Of a DNA stretch of 64,000 nt, positions 18,984-27,282 are shown in pieces. The notes below the pieces were generated by a model. It was not told where the DNA came from. It was given only the letters and a program-made list of their open reading frames with translations, and did not search any database. The position numbers and the translations under genes are program-made. Every line of letters begins with the position of its first letter. Position 1 is the stretch's first letter. Location of the stretch: positions 20,449-84,448 of the forward strand of contig DBQI01000066.1 of the NCBI GenBank assembly GCA_002305165.1, written 5' to 3'. Origin of the DNA: Armatimonadetes bacterium UBA1398 (GTDB taxonomy: Bacteria; Armatimonadota; Zipacnadia; UBA1398).

Positions 18984-19565
18984 TCAACCTCCGCCTCCCG
19001 TCCTCCTCCATGGCTCCTGTGCCACCTCGTAGAAGTCGGATCCCAAAGTGTCGTTGATCACGATAACGGGGAAGTCCTCGATGACGAGCCGACGGATCGC
19101 CTCTGTGCCCAGATCCTCGTACGCGATGACGCTGGCCTCTTTGATACATCGCCCCAGGAGCGCTCCCGCGCCGCCAATGGCCGCCATGTAGGCGAAGGCT
19201 CGCCCCCGGATGGCTTCCCGGACCTCCGCCGCACGGTAGCCCTTCCCGATGGCGCCCCCGAGGCCCATCTCGATGAACTGGGGGGTGTAGGGATCCATCC
19301 GGTAGGCGGTGGTCGGCCCGGCCGACCCGATGGCCTGGCCCGGCCGTGGGGGAGTCGGGCCCACGTAGTAGATGACCTCGCGCTCGACGGGGATCGGCAG
19401 TTCCTCGCCGCGCTCCAGTCCCTGCAGCATCCTCTGGTGCGCGGCATCCCGCGCCGTGTACATCACGCCCGAGAGGAGCAGTGCATCGCCGGCGCGCAGG
19501 TCGCGGATGACCTGCGACGACTCGAAGGGGATGCGGATGGACCGCGCGTGCTCCGTCTGACTCAT
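18984..19565 (-). CDS. Class I fumarate hydratase / tartrate dehydratase, beta subunit
   Basis: A 193-residue protein matching the C-terminal (beta) half of iron-sulfur class I fumarases: DALLLSGVMYTARDAAHQR, YYVGPTPPRPGQAIGSAGPTT, RMDPYTPQFIEMG, IGKGYR and GGAGALLG are all recognisable. It joins the alpha subunit to form an oxygen-sensitive 4Fe-4S enzyme interconverting fumarate and malate, or acting on tartrate. The ATG has GGGAGGTGATCCT directly in front, a near-perfect ribosome site, and overlaps the alpha stop by 4 nt (ATGA), indicating translational coupling. Confidence 0.9.
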   Translation of the reverse strand: MSQTEHARSIRIPFESSQVIRDLRAGDALLLSGVMYTARDAAHQRMLQGLERGEELPIPVEREVIYYVGPTPPRPGQAIGSAGPTTAYRMDPYTPQFIEMGLGGAIGKGYRAAEVREAIRGRAFAYMAAIGGAGALLGRCIKEASVIAYEDLGTEAIRRLVIEDFPVIVINDTLGSDFYEVAQEPWRRTGGGG

Positions 19566-20404
19566 AGGATCACCTCCCGTCGACGATTGGCGTGGCATTG
19601 GATGTTCACCGCGACCGGCAGGGCCGTCACATGGCACGGGTACACCTCGATGGGGGTCCACAGGCAGGTGACTATGCCACCGAGGCCCTGAGGCCCCACG
19701 CCGGTCTCGTTGCAGAGTACGAGCAGCTCCTTCTCCAACTCCGCGATGGCGGGGTCAGGGTTGAACTCGCCAATGGGTCGCATGATCGCCTTCTTGGCCA
19801 GATACGTTGACTTGTCGAAGGTGCCGCCCAAGCCGATGCCCGGGACCAGGGGCGGACAAGCGTTCGGGCCGGCGTTGGCCACCGTCTCCACCACGAAGCG
19901 TTTGACACCCTCGACCCCGTCCGCGGGCTTCAGCATGGCCTGGCGGCTCATGTTCTCGCTCCCACCGCCCTTGAGGGTGATAGCCAGTTCCAGCCTGTCG
20001 CCCGGAACCACGTCGTAGTGGATCACGGCGGGCGTGTTATCCCCCGTGTTCCGGCGATCCAAGGGGGATTGGAGCATCGAGGCGCGCATGTAGCCCGCCG
20101 CGAAGCCGCAGCGAACCCCCTCGTTGATCGCCTCGCTCAGTGCGCCGCCCACCACGTGGCAGTCCTGCCCGACTCTCGCGAAGACGATCGCGACGCCGCA
20201 GTCCTGGCAGTAGGGCACGCCCGTCGCCGTGGCGAGGCGCGCATTGTCCAGCAGGATGCGGATCGCGTGCCGCCCGAGGGGCGACTGCTCATCCCGGTAG
20301 GCCTTCTCCAGCGCCTGCAACATGTCATCCGTGAGGGCGACTCCGGCGCTCTGGCACATCTCCGAGATGGCGGAGGCTATCGCGTCGACGTGCACCTCTC
20401 TCAT
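19562..20404 (-). CDS. Class I fumarate hydratase / tartrate dehydratase, alpha subunit
   Basis: A 280-residue protein matching the alpha half of class I fumarases. VPYCQDCGVA (64-72) corresponds to the cluster-binding CQDTG element, with a cysteine at the usual threonine. RRNTGDNTPAVIHYDVVPGD, LKGGGSENMS and GPNACPPLVPGIGLGGTFD supply other cluster and substrate residues, with another cysteine in VLCNETGVGPQGLGG. The ATG at 20404 is preferred over an in-frame GTG at 20413, because GGGGAG lies 8 nt before the ATG and abuts the GTG. It forms a two-gene unit with the beta subunit. Whether it is fumarase or tartrate dehydratase cannot be told from sequence. Confidence 0.92.
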   Translation of the reverse strand: MREVHVDAIASAISEMCQSAGVALTDDMLQALEKAYRDEQSPLGRHAIRILLDNARLATATGVPYCQDCGVAIVFARVGQDCHVVGGALSEAINEGVRCGFAAGYMRASMLQSPLDRRNTGDNTPAVIHYDVVPGDRLELAITLKGGGSENMSRQAMLKPADGVEGVKRFVVETVANAGPNACPPLVPGIGLGGTFDKSTYLAKKAIMRPIGEFNPDPAIAELEKELLVLCNETGVGPQGLGGIVTCLWTPIEVYPCHVTALPVAVNIQCHANRRREVIL

Positions 20405-20582
20405 AGTGCTCACTCCCCGCCCTTGCTCGACGCTCCCGGCTTGCCGCCGATGTGGGTGCGTCCCTCAGGGCGTTCCCTGAGATCCCGCCCGTCACCTGTC
20501 TGGCTCATCCGAAGGGGCCGAAGCGCCCCGCGTCGAAGCCGGTACAGGCCGACCATCACGCGATCGTGACCCGGAGTGCCGC

Positions 20583-22559
20583 ATGGACAGCGCCCTCAGC
20601 TATGGAGCGGTCCGCGCAGAGCATGGGCGGACACCGGAGTTGGACCACGCGGCATCCCTGCGGCTGACCGCGGCCGTCGGCTTGGGCCTGGTCCTGATCC
20701 CCGTCACCGCGCGATGGCTCGCGGAGATCGAATGGGTCCGGTACTCGGACAACGCGACGACGCAGGCGTTGTTCCCGCACGCCATCGCGATCCTCGTGAC
20801 CCTCATCGCCCTATCGGCAGGCGTGCGTAGGATCGCGCCGGCCCTCGCCTTCGGCCGCCGCGAGGTGCTTGTGTGCTACATCTGCGTGTGTGTCGGCTCC
20901 CATCTGGCGGGGCACGACATGCTGCAGATCCTCTACTCCGCCATCGCCTACGTCGTCCACCAGGCCAAGCCGGAGAACTCCTATGCCGACCTGCTGCATC
21001 CCTACATTCCCACGTGGGCGCTGCCGACGGAGGGGCCAGGGCTGAGGTCCTTCCACGAGGGTGGCTCCAGCTTGGCCGACCCCGCGAACTGGGCGTCGTG
21101 GCGCGTCCCGATGGTAACGTGGGGCCTGTTCACGGTGGTGCTCTGCGCCGTCATGTTCGCCGTCAGCAACCTGCTGAGGATGCAGTGGGAGAACGAACGG
21201 CTCACCTACCCCATCGCTCAGGTGCCCCTCTGGATGTCGCGAGATGAGGGTCGCGTGATGTTGACGGCGCCGTTCCTGATCGGCGTCGCCTTGGGCGTGC
21301 TCCCCACCCTCGTGAACACCATCAAGCACTTCCAGCCGCTCTTCCCTGGCCTGAACGTCGGCGTCCAGTACCACCAGGTGCCCGATCCGCCGTGGGTCGC
21401 CGCCGGCTCTCTGCCAGAGGCGTGGCACCCCTTCGCCTTCGGCCTGGCGTACCTGGTGCCCACCGATCTCCTTTTCTCCTGCTGGTTCTTCTATGTCTTC
21501 ACCAGCTTGCTGAGGGTCATCTCCTACGCCAGAGGACACCAGGCCTGGGGCGGGTTCCCCTACGTCGATCAACAGGCCACGGGCGCGCACCTCGGCCTGG
21601 CGCTGATCGTGCTCGTCAACGCGCGGCGCCACCTTAGGTTCGTCGCTCGCGAGGCGTGGCGCCCAACGAATGCCACCGAGCGAGAGGCCTTGTCCTACCG
21701 CCTCTCGTTGGGAGTGCTCGGAGTCGGTACGCTCATGTTGCTGGGTTGGATGGTTGCCCTCGGGTTCAGCCCACTCACGGCGGTCGCATGGCTGTCTATC
21801 TTCGGCGCCACGGTGCTCGCGGTCACTCGCCTGCGAGCGGAGTACGGCCTGCCGACCAACGAGCTGTTCCAGAAGGGCGCGGAGTACGTGCTGGTTGGTA
21901 GCTTGGGATCGCGGAGCTTCGGCCGCAGTGACCTCGTGGCCATGGGCCTCATGAACTGGCTCACGCGCACCCACCGACAGTTCCCCATGCAGGTGCAGGC
22001 CGATATGCTGGAGGTGGCGCGACGGGGCGACGTGGGGGTTCGGCGCATGGGCTGGCTGGTGCTCGCGGCGACGGTGGTGGGCATCCTCTCGGCCAAGTGG
22101 GCCCTGTTGGATGTCTCCATGCGGACAGGCATCGCGACGGCGAAAGTCCACGGCCCGGCCCTCTGGGCGTTCGGGCCCGAGCCCTGGAATAAGGTCGTAG
22201 GCTGGATCGACGCCCCCACCGCCCCGGAGTTCGGCCCTACAGTGGCTATCCTCTACGGCGCGTTCTTCTGCATGGTGCTGTACCGGGCGCGTCTCGCGTG
22301 GGTGTGGTGGCCTTTCCACCCGGGCGGGTTCGTGATGTCCTGCACCTTCGGACTCGCCCGGCTGTGGCTCCCCCTGTTCCTCACATGGTGTTTCAAAGCC
22401 GTTCTACTCCGCTACGGCGGGCACACCGCCTACCGTCGCTGTCTCCCCTTCTTCCTGGGGATGATCGTAGGCCAGTACACGAGCGCGGTGCTTCGGACCC
22501 TGATCGACATCGGCTGGCAGCTCTATCTTCCGGCTGAGTCGGGCATCGGCGGTCTGTAG
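20583..22559 (+). CDS. Multi-spanning membrane protein, DUF6785/DUF6784-like
   Basis: A 658-residue integral membrane protein with about 12-14 hydrophobic segments (LTAAVGLGLVLIPVTA; ALFPHAIAILVTLIALSAGV; MVTWGLFTVVLCAVMFAVSNLL; FLIGVALGVLPTLV; YLVPTDLLFSCWFFYVF; VGTLMLLGWMVALGF and others). Two soluble-looking conserved stretches are WENERLTYPIAQVPL and YGLPTNELF...GSRSFGRSDLV. These match a family frequent in Armatimonadota and Planctomycetes, with shape reminiscent of OPT-like transporters; its function is unknown. Start: ATG with a weak CCGGAG upstream. It is divergent from the fumarase unit and converges with the next gene, 5 nt between the ends. Confidence 0.75.
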   Translation: MDSALSYGAVRAEHGRTPELDHAASLRLTAAVGLGLVLIPVTARWLAEIEWVRYSDNATTQALFPHAIAILVTLIALSAGVRRIAPALAFGRREVLVCYICVCVGSHLAGHDMLQILYSAIAYVVHQAKPENSYADLLHPYIPTWALPTEGPGLRSFHEGGSSLADPANWASWRVPMVTWGLFTVVLCAVMFAVSNLLRMQWENERLTYPIAQVPLWMSRDEGRVMLTAPFLIGVALGVLPTLVNTIKHFQPLFPGLNVGVQYHQVPDPPWVAAGSLPEAWHPFAFGLAYLVPTDLLFSCWFFYVFTSLLRVISYARGHQAWGGFPYVDQQATGAHLGLALIVLVNARRHLRFVAREAWRPTNATEREALSYRLSLGVLGVGTLMLLGWMVALGFSPLTAVAWLSIFGATVLAVTRLRAEYGLPTNELFQKGAEYVLVGSLGSRSFGRSDLVAMGLMNWLTRTHRQFPMQVQADMLEVARRGDVGVRRMGWLVLAATVVGILSAKWALLDVSMRTGIATAKVHGPALWAFGPEPWNKVVGWIDAPTAPEFGPTVAILYGAFFCMVLYRARLAWVWWPFHPGGFVMSCTFGLARLWLPLFLTWCFKAVLLRYGGHTAYRRCLPFFLGMIVGQYTSAVLRTLIDIGWQLYLPAESGIGGL

Positions 22560-22564
22560 CGTGG

Positions 22565-23620
22565 CTAGTTCGCGGCGGTCCACACGATAGAGACGACATC
22601 GGTAGCTGCTTGGCGAGCGACCACGGGATCCTGGTGCCCATCGATGGATACGACGAGCACGGACCAACGCCGGTCCGGATACCAGATGATCGCGGCGTCG
22701 CTCTCCAGGTCGGGAAGCTCCGCGGGACGGTTCCCCACCACGACGCCGGCCAGGGAAGGGATACCGCGCGGGATCTTCGATCGGTACTGCTGGCCGCGCA
22801 AGGCCTCGAGCGCCAGCTCGGTGCTCTCGCCTCCCAGCAGCTCGCCACGGCCGAGGCTGAAGAGAAGCTGGGCGATGTCATTCGTCGTGATGGTGTTCTC
22901 CAGCCCTCGCGCCCGGGCGGCCATGTCCAGCACCTTTCGCTGGATGCTGGTGTTCGTGGAGAGCGCCATGTAGCTATGGATCTCTCGATTCAGCTCCTCG
23001 ATGCCCACCTGGTCGATGATGGCGTTGGCGACGAGGGGATCGCTGCCCTCCATCATGCCCTTGATCCCCTCCACCAGGGTCATGCCGGTGCCGCCGAAGG
23101 GGGCCTCCATGCTCCACTCGCCGCGATCGACCCGGCTCAACGCCGAGACCATGAGGCAGAGCTTCGTGAGTTCGCCCGCGGGCTTCAGCTGGTCGCCGTT
23201 GTACGCGAACCCCGTCTTATGGTCGGGCCCGATGTAGCTGAGAGCGAGCCGCCCACCACTGCGCCGCTCCACCTCTTCGAGGGAGTTCCGCAGGGCAACA
23301 CGATCGATCTCCTTCGCCTCCGCGGCAGGTGGCGCGGCCGGGGTTGGCAGCTCAGGCCTCGGCGGAACCACCGCATCTGCCGAGGGCCCTGTGGCGAAGC
23401 CGGGCGTCGACGGCTCCTCCCAGGTCAGTTCGGCTGACGCGACGGAGCCGGTCTCCGCCGTCCGCTCCTCCGCCTCCCGCTTGGCGGCGTTGACTCGGCC
23501 AATCATCACGGCGACCATCGCCACGACGACGAGCCAGCCCACCCCGACGCCCAGGGCGGCGCCGATGGCGAGGGACTTGGTCTTGGGATCGATAGTCTTC
23601 GGCTGGCGCTCGGCATCCAC
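22565..23620 (-). CDS. Membrane-anchored class A beta-lactamase-fold protein with degenerate active site
   Basis: A 351-residue protein. After a short cytoplasmic start comes one transmembrane helix (about 19-41), a proline-rich linker (about 65-104), then a class A beta-lactamase-like domain (about 105-350). FAYNGDQLKPAGELTKLC aligns with the SxxK block, but Glu150 stands where the nucleophile serine should be, with Lys153 kept. The SDN motif reads SDP (193-195). The KTG block is replaced (PRGIPSLAG). A hydrolase activity is therefore not expected. The GTG at 23620 is chosen because GGAAGGGAG sits about 8 nt in front, whereas a frame to 23752 runs through unrelated sequence. It is the last gene of a minus-strand series and converges with the DUF6785-like gene. 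Confidence 0.72.
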   Translation of the reverse strand: MDAERQPKTIDPKTKSLAIGAALGVGVGWLVVVAMVAVMIGRVNAAKREAEERTAETGSVASAELTWEEPSTPGFATGPSADAVVPPRPELPTPAAPPAAEAKEIDRVALRNSLEEVERRSGGRLALSYIGPDHKTGFAYNGDQLKPAGELTKLCLMVSALSRVDRGEWSMEAPFGGTGMTLVEGIKGMMEGSDPLVANAIIDQVGIEELNREIHSYMALSTNTSIQRKVLDMAARARGLENTITTNDIAQLLFSLGRGELLGGESTELALEALRGQQYRSKIPRGIPSLAGVVVGNRPAELPDLESDAAIIWYPDRRWSVLVVSIDGHQDPVVARQAATDVVSIVWTAAN

Positions 23621-23648
23621 GCGGGCTACTCCCTTCCGGCGCACGCTC

Positions 23649-23861
23649 CTAAGCCCCCGCGATGCGGGGCATGCGAGTCGGCTCTCGCTCCATCTCAGCC
23701 TGCACGAACCGATGGAGCAGAGCGCACCTGAGCGACTGGAACGCAGGCTCATCCCACAGATTGCGGCGCTCCTCAGGGTCCTCCTTCAGGTCGAACAGCT
23801 CCTCGTACGGCCTGCCTGGTGATCTTGTGGCGGTTCTCGACGAGGGCATGGCCGCGCTCAC
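23649..23861 (-). pseudogene. Sulfatase C-terminal remnant
   Basis: A 70-codon open frame whose second half reads GRPYEELFDLKEDPEERRNL and then WDEPAFQSLRCALLHRF. This is the typical end of arylsulfatase-type sulfatases (YELYDLxxDPxExxNL). The residues before it (SSRTATRSPG) do not match, while the adjacent frame gives ENRHKITR, similar to the RT...YKLI segment that normally precedes it. That implies a frameshift as well as loss of the whole catalytic part, since only a small last fraction of a roughly 450-500-residue enzyme remains. It is squeezed between the DUF1080-HEAT gene (4-nt overlap of the frame) and the beta-lactamase-fold gene. The upstream boundary is approximate. Confidence 0.6.
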
Positions 23862-25330
23862 GGGGTCTGAGCGATTCGCTCGGCCTCCTCGACGGCCTCC
23901 ACGTCGCGCGCGCGCCCGAGGGTCAGCGCGGGAGACGCTTCGTCGGCCCCGAGCCGTATCGCGGCCACCAACGCCGAGACCCTCGCAACACGCGAATCCG
24001 CCGCGCCAACCGCCCGCTCGAGCAGCAGGTGCGCGGTGCTCCTATCGGACTCCCAGAGCCTCGTGGCGAGCCTGAGGACGGCGCTGTGGGCCGCCGCGCG
24101 AACCGCAGGATTGCCGTCCCGCAGCGCTGCCACGATCACCGGAGCCGTCGCCTCTGTCCCGACCGACCCGAGAGCCGTGACGGCGGAGGCGCGCAGAACA
24201 GGGCTCGCCGCCCCCAGTGCGCTTGCGAGCGCGTGCAGGCCGCTCCCGGAGCCCATGGTGCTGAGCCCTGAGACCGCCGCGAGGGCCGCTTCGAGGTCGG
24301 GGCCGGTCACAGCCGCCGACAGCGCCTCAATGGCCGTGGGGCCGCCGATCCGCGATAGCGCCGAGGCCGCCGGATGGGCCAGGACCGGCTCATCGAGGCA
24401 GGCCGCGATGCCCGGCACGCACGCAGAGGAGCCCACCAGGGCGAGGGCCTCGAGCACGAACGCACGGGTCGGTGTTGGCCACGTACCAGCGAGCTCGCGG
24501 GCCAGGGCCGCGCTGAGGGCGGTGGCGTCGCTACCGTCGCGGCCACTCCCTGCGACGATGTAGGTCAACGCGTCCGCAGCGGTCGAGATGGACTCGGGCG
24601 TGCCCTCGGCATGGAGCCTCAGGAGGTCGGGCACCATCGCGGCGCCCAAGCGGGCTGAGAACTCCTGTGCATGCCGACGGATGGCCGGATCATCAGACCG
24701 AAGCTGATACGCCAGGTGCCCGGGCTCAGCATCCAGGTCGCGTATGCGGATGTTCCGGAACCGCACCCACTCTTCGGGCCCGGAGTGCGAGGACTGCAGG
24801 GCGATATGACCCGAGAGAGCCGACCCCGCCAGCGTAGGCACCTCATCCGTGTTGGCGCGGCAGATCTCAACCCCATCTACCACGACGGACAGACTCTTCC
24901 CGATGGCGGTGATCTCCAGGCTGTGCCAGATCCCCGTTGTCTCGTCGGGGCGAGGGTCGACTGCCACGTGGCCGTACAGCGACCCTGTGCAGTGCAGATC
25001 GTCGCGGTAGGGCGTCCAGGGGGCGAGGAGTTGGACCTCGATATCCGCCGAGCCAGGCGCGAGGCCCCGGATGAGGACGCCGCTGTTCCCGACCTCGGAC
25101 AGCATGTACTCCAGGCGCAGCACGAAGTCGGCGTACTCCCTGTCGGTCGAGAGCCAGCCGCCGTCGACCGTGCCAACCGTCAGGAGGACGCCATCCTCCT
25201 CCACGATCCATCCCGTTTCGTCCCCGCCGGCGGTCCAGCCCTCCAGGTCACGGCCATTGAGGAGCAGCTCGAAGTCCGGCTCGGGTGGGGCGGCCATCAG
25301 CGAACCGATGAGTACCAGGAACAGGGGCAT
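23858..25330 (-). CDS. Secreted DUF1080 (3-keto-disaccharide hydrolase type) protein with HEAT repeats
   Basis: A 490-residue protein with a signal-like N-terminus (MPLFLVLIGSLMAAPP). Residues about 16-200 are a DUF1080 concanavalin-like domain: LLNGRDLEGWTAGG, GGWLSTDREYADFVLRLEYML, NSGVLIRG, WHSLEITAIGKSLSVVVDG and HIALQSS. DUF1080 proteins act as 3-keto-glycoside hydrolases in some bacteria or as carbohydrate binders. Residues about 230-470 are alanine-rich helical repeats typical of HEAT (AALRDGNPAVRAAAHSAVL, for example). The ATG follows the Gfo/Idh/MocA stop by 1 nt, with GGGAGGGAG in front, so the two are coupled. That pairing supports the 3-keto-sugar hypothesis: the oxidoreductase could create or remove a 3-keto group. 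Confidence 0.85.
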   Translation of the reverse strand: MPLFLVLIGSLMAAPPEPDFELLLNGRDLEGWTAGGDETGWIVEEDGVLLTVGTVDGGWLSTDREYADFVLRLEYMLSEVGNSGVLIRGLAPGSADIEVQLLAPWTPYRDDLHCTGSLYGHVAVDPRPDETTGIWHSLEITAIGKSLSVVVDGVEICRANTDEVPTLAGSALSGHIALQSSHSGPEEWVRFRNIRIRDLDAEPGHLAYQLRSDDPAIRRHAQEFSARLGAAMVPDLLRLHAEGTPESISTAADALTYIVAGSGRDGSDATALSAALARELAGTWPTPTRAFVLEALALVGSSACVPGIAACLDEPVLAHPAASALSRIGGPTAIEALSAAVTGPDLEAALAAVSGLSTMGSGSGLHALASALGAASPVLRASAVTALGSVGTEATAPVIVAALRDGNPAVRAAAHSAVLRLATRLWESDRSTAHLLLERAVGAADSRVARVSALVAAIRLGADEASPALTLGRARDVEAVEEAERIAQTP

Positions 25331-25331
25331 C

Positions 25332-26663
25332 TCAGGACTCCCTCCCAGCGAAGATGGTCGATTGGGGCAGCACCCAGGGCTGGTGGTATGGCGTCGACAG
25401 CATCCGGTTCGCGGTGGCGTCGCCGACGAAGCGCTGCGCCGCCGCATCCCACTCGAGCGGCCGTTGCAGCCGGAAGGAGATGCACCCCAGGAGCATCGGA
25501 AGGGTCATGTTGTGCGCGTAGTCCAGATTGGACTCGGTCAGTCCTCGGCTCCGCACGCAGTCGAGGAAGTTCCGCTGATGCCCGGGGGAGCGAGGTATGG
25601 ACTGAGGCACCTCGGGAACGTCATCGAGCCGTTCGCCACCGAGGAAGATCGCGCGGCTGCCATAGTCGACCACCATGGACCCTTCGGACCCTTCGAACTG
25701 ACAGCCGATCCCGCGGTCGTCGGCTCCGGGCACATCGGGGATGTCCGTGGACCAATGCAGGTTGAGCCCATCGAACTCGTAGTCGACATCGATCGTCGCC
25801 GGGGTATCCGCGATGCCGTCCGTCGGCGTGGCGCCGCGGGCGTGAATACGCTTCGGCTGGCCGAGATCCAGCGCCCAGAAGGCGATGTCCGCAATGTGGC
25901 ACCAGAAGTCGGCCCAGTTGCCGCCCGAATAGTCCCAGAAGTACCGGAAGGTGAAGTGGCAGCGCACGGGCGTGTAGGGACGCCTGACGGTGGGCCCCTG
26001 CCACATCTCCCAGTCGAGCTCCGGCGGCGGGGCCTCATCGGCAGGGAAGCCCAGGCCGGGGCTGCCACCCGTCTTCCAGAGCCGCACCGTGTGGATCTTG
26101 CCCAGGATGCCGGACCGTACCAGCTCTACGGCGCGGTGGTAGTTGTCCTCCGCATGGATCTGTGTGCCGAGCTGGAACACGCGCCCGTACCGCTGCCTGG
26201 CCTCCACCATCGCGTGGCTCTCCGCCACGGTCCGGCAGAGGGGCTTCTCCGAGTACACGTCCTTGCCCGCTTCGAAGGCCATGGTGGTGATAAGGGTGTG
26301 CCAGTGATCGGGGGTGGCGCAGGTGACGACATCGATGTCATCCCGATCGAGCACGTGCCGGAAGTCCCTGTAGCCCCGCACATCGGGGTTGGGCTGCAGG
26401 GTCTTCGCCGTGGCGACGGCCGCATCGAGGCGGGTCGAATCGACGTCGCAGATGGCCGCGATGTTCACGTCCGGCATCGCGGCGAACCAGCCAAGATGCC
26501 CGCTGCCCATGCCGCCGACGCCGATGTGGGCCACGTTGATCTTGTCGTTGGGCGAGACCGTTTGAGCGCGGGCGCGACCCGCGAGTGCCGCGGCACCCGC
26601 CGCCGTGCCGAGCCATTGCAGGAACTCCCGACGCCTCATGGGCGCCGGTCCGTAGAGGTTCAT
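25332..26663 (-). CDS. Tat-exported Gfo/Idh/MocA oxidoreductase
   Basis: A 443-residue protein beginning with a twin-arginine signal (RRREFLQWLGTAAGAAALAG, then RARA). The NAD(P)-binding Rossmann part shows VAHIGVGGMGSGHLGWF and AAICDVDS. The family catalytic dipeptide follows as EKPL in YSEKPLCRTV, and C-terminal features include WADFWCHIADIAFWALDLG and GSMVVDYG. Members with Tat signals and this layout are common beside DUF1080 proteins and sugar isomerases in Planctomycetes and Armatimonadota and act on glycosides. Start: the ATG at 26663 has AGGTGG about 8 nt before it; a GTG at 26675 and an ATG at 26639 are alternatives. It is followed directly by the DUF1080-HEAT gene. Confidence 0.9.
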   Translation of the reverse strand: MNLYGPAPMRRREFLQWLGTAAGAAALAGRARAQTVSPNDKINVAHIGVGGMGSGHLGWFAAMPDVNIAAICDVDSTRLDAAVATAKTLQPNPDVRGYRDFRHVLDRDDIDVVTCATPDHWHTLITTMAFEAGKDVYSEKPLCRTVAESHAMVEARQRYGRVFQLGTQIHAEDNYHRAVELVRSGILGKIHTVRLWKTGGSPGLGFPADEAPPPELDWEMWQGPTVRRPYTPVRCHFTFRYFWDYSGGNWADFWCHIADIAFWALDLGQPKRIHARGATPTDGIADTPATIDVDYEFDGLNLHWSTDIPDVPGADDRGIGCQFEGSEGSMVVDYGSRAIFLGGERLDDVPEVPQSIPRSPGHQRNFLDCVRSRGLTESNLDYAHNMTLPMLLGCISFRLQRPLEWDAAAQRFVGDATANRMLSTPYHQPWVLPQSTIFAGRES

Positions 26664-26795
26664 CGCATGCACCACCTGACGATTGACATTCGTTCGCCGG
26701 TCTAAGGCTAGCTTTCAGCGCGTTGCCGCAAGGCTCCTCCGCCCCGGCGACCTCCTGGCGCGCGCGCTGACACCTTGGTCGGGAGGTTGGCGCGG

Positions 26796-27260
26796 TCACG
26801 CCTCGGCGATCTCGATCGTCGCGAACAGCAGCCCCTGGCCCACGCGGTCGAGTTGCGCGATCCACTGGCCGCTCGCGTCGAGGGTACCGGTGGGACAGTT
26901 GTTCGGCTCATCGCCCCCGGCATTAGCCGTGACGATGGTGACGTCGAAGAGCCGTGCGTAGGTCTCCAGGTGGGCCGTGTGCCACTTGAGGTACGACTGC
27001 TCGAAGCCCGAGTTCACCGCATGGAAGATCACCTGGGCTCCCAACGCCTTGAGCGCCTGGGCGATCGCGTCCAGCCCGCTCTCGATGTCGGCCTGGTCGA
27101 ACTCCCCGTGGTACCCGCTCAGGGCGCACTCGGGCAGCAACAGGAAGTGAGCCCCGGCTGCGCCGGCGGCCGCGATGGACTGGAGGATGCGCGGCAGGTT
27201 CTCCGCCGTACTCCGCTTCACGGCCATCTGCGCTGCGGCGATACGGTACCGCCTGCCGAT
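26796..27260 (-). CDS. Short nitrilase-superfamily protein lacking the catalytic Lys and Cys
   Basis: About 154 residues. The N-terminus YRIAAAQMAV and LLPECALSGY match the first strand and the glutamate motif of carbon-nitrogen hydrolases. The C-terminal part (HLETYARLFDVTIVTANAGG...GTLDASGQWIAQLDR) matches the end of the fold. The central ~100 residues that would carry the catalytic lysine and cysteine are missing, so about 260 residues shrink to 154. No ATG, GTG or TTG lies between the upstream stop and the homologous start; the only candidate with a ribosome site (GAGGT, 6 nt away) is an ATC at 27260. The internal ATG of AAAQM is an alternative start. It could be a decaying gene or an inactive partner; it sits 22 nt after the gene upstream. 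Confidence 0.5.
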   Translation of the reverse strand: MGRRYRIAAAQMAVKRSTAENLPRILQSIAAAGAAGAHFLLLPECALSGYHGEFDQADIESGLDAIAQALKALGAQVIFHAVNSGFEQSYLKWHTAHLETYARLFDVTIVTANAGGDEPNNCPTGTLDASGQWIAQLDRVGQGLLFATIEIAEA

Positions 27261-27282
27261 GGGACTACCTCGTTCCGTTGGC

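Noticed and set aside
20811..22319. 502-codon minus-strand frame opposite the DUF6785-like gene
   Set aside because: Highly charged, no domain; the plus-strand reading gives clear membrane helices.
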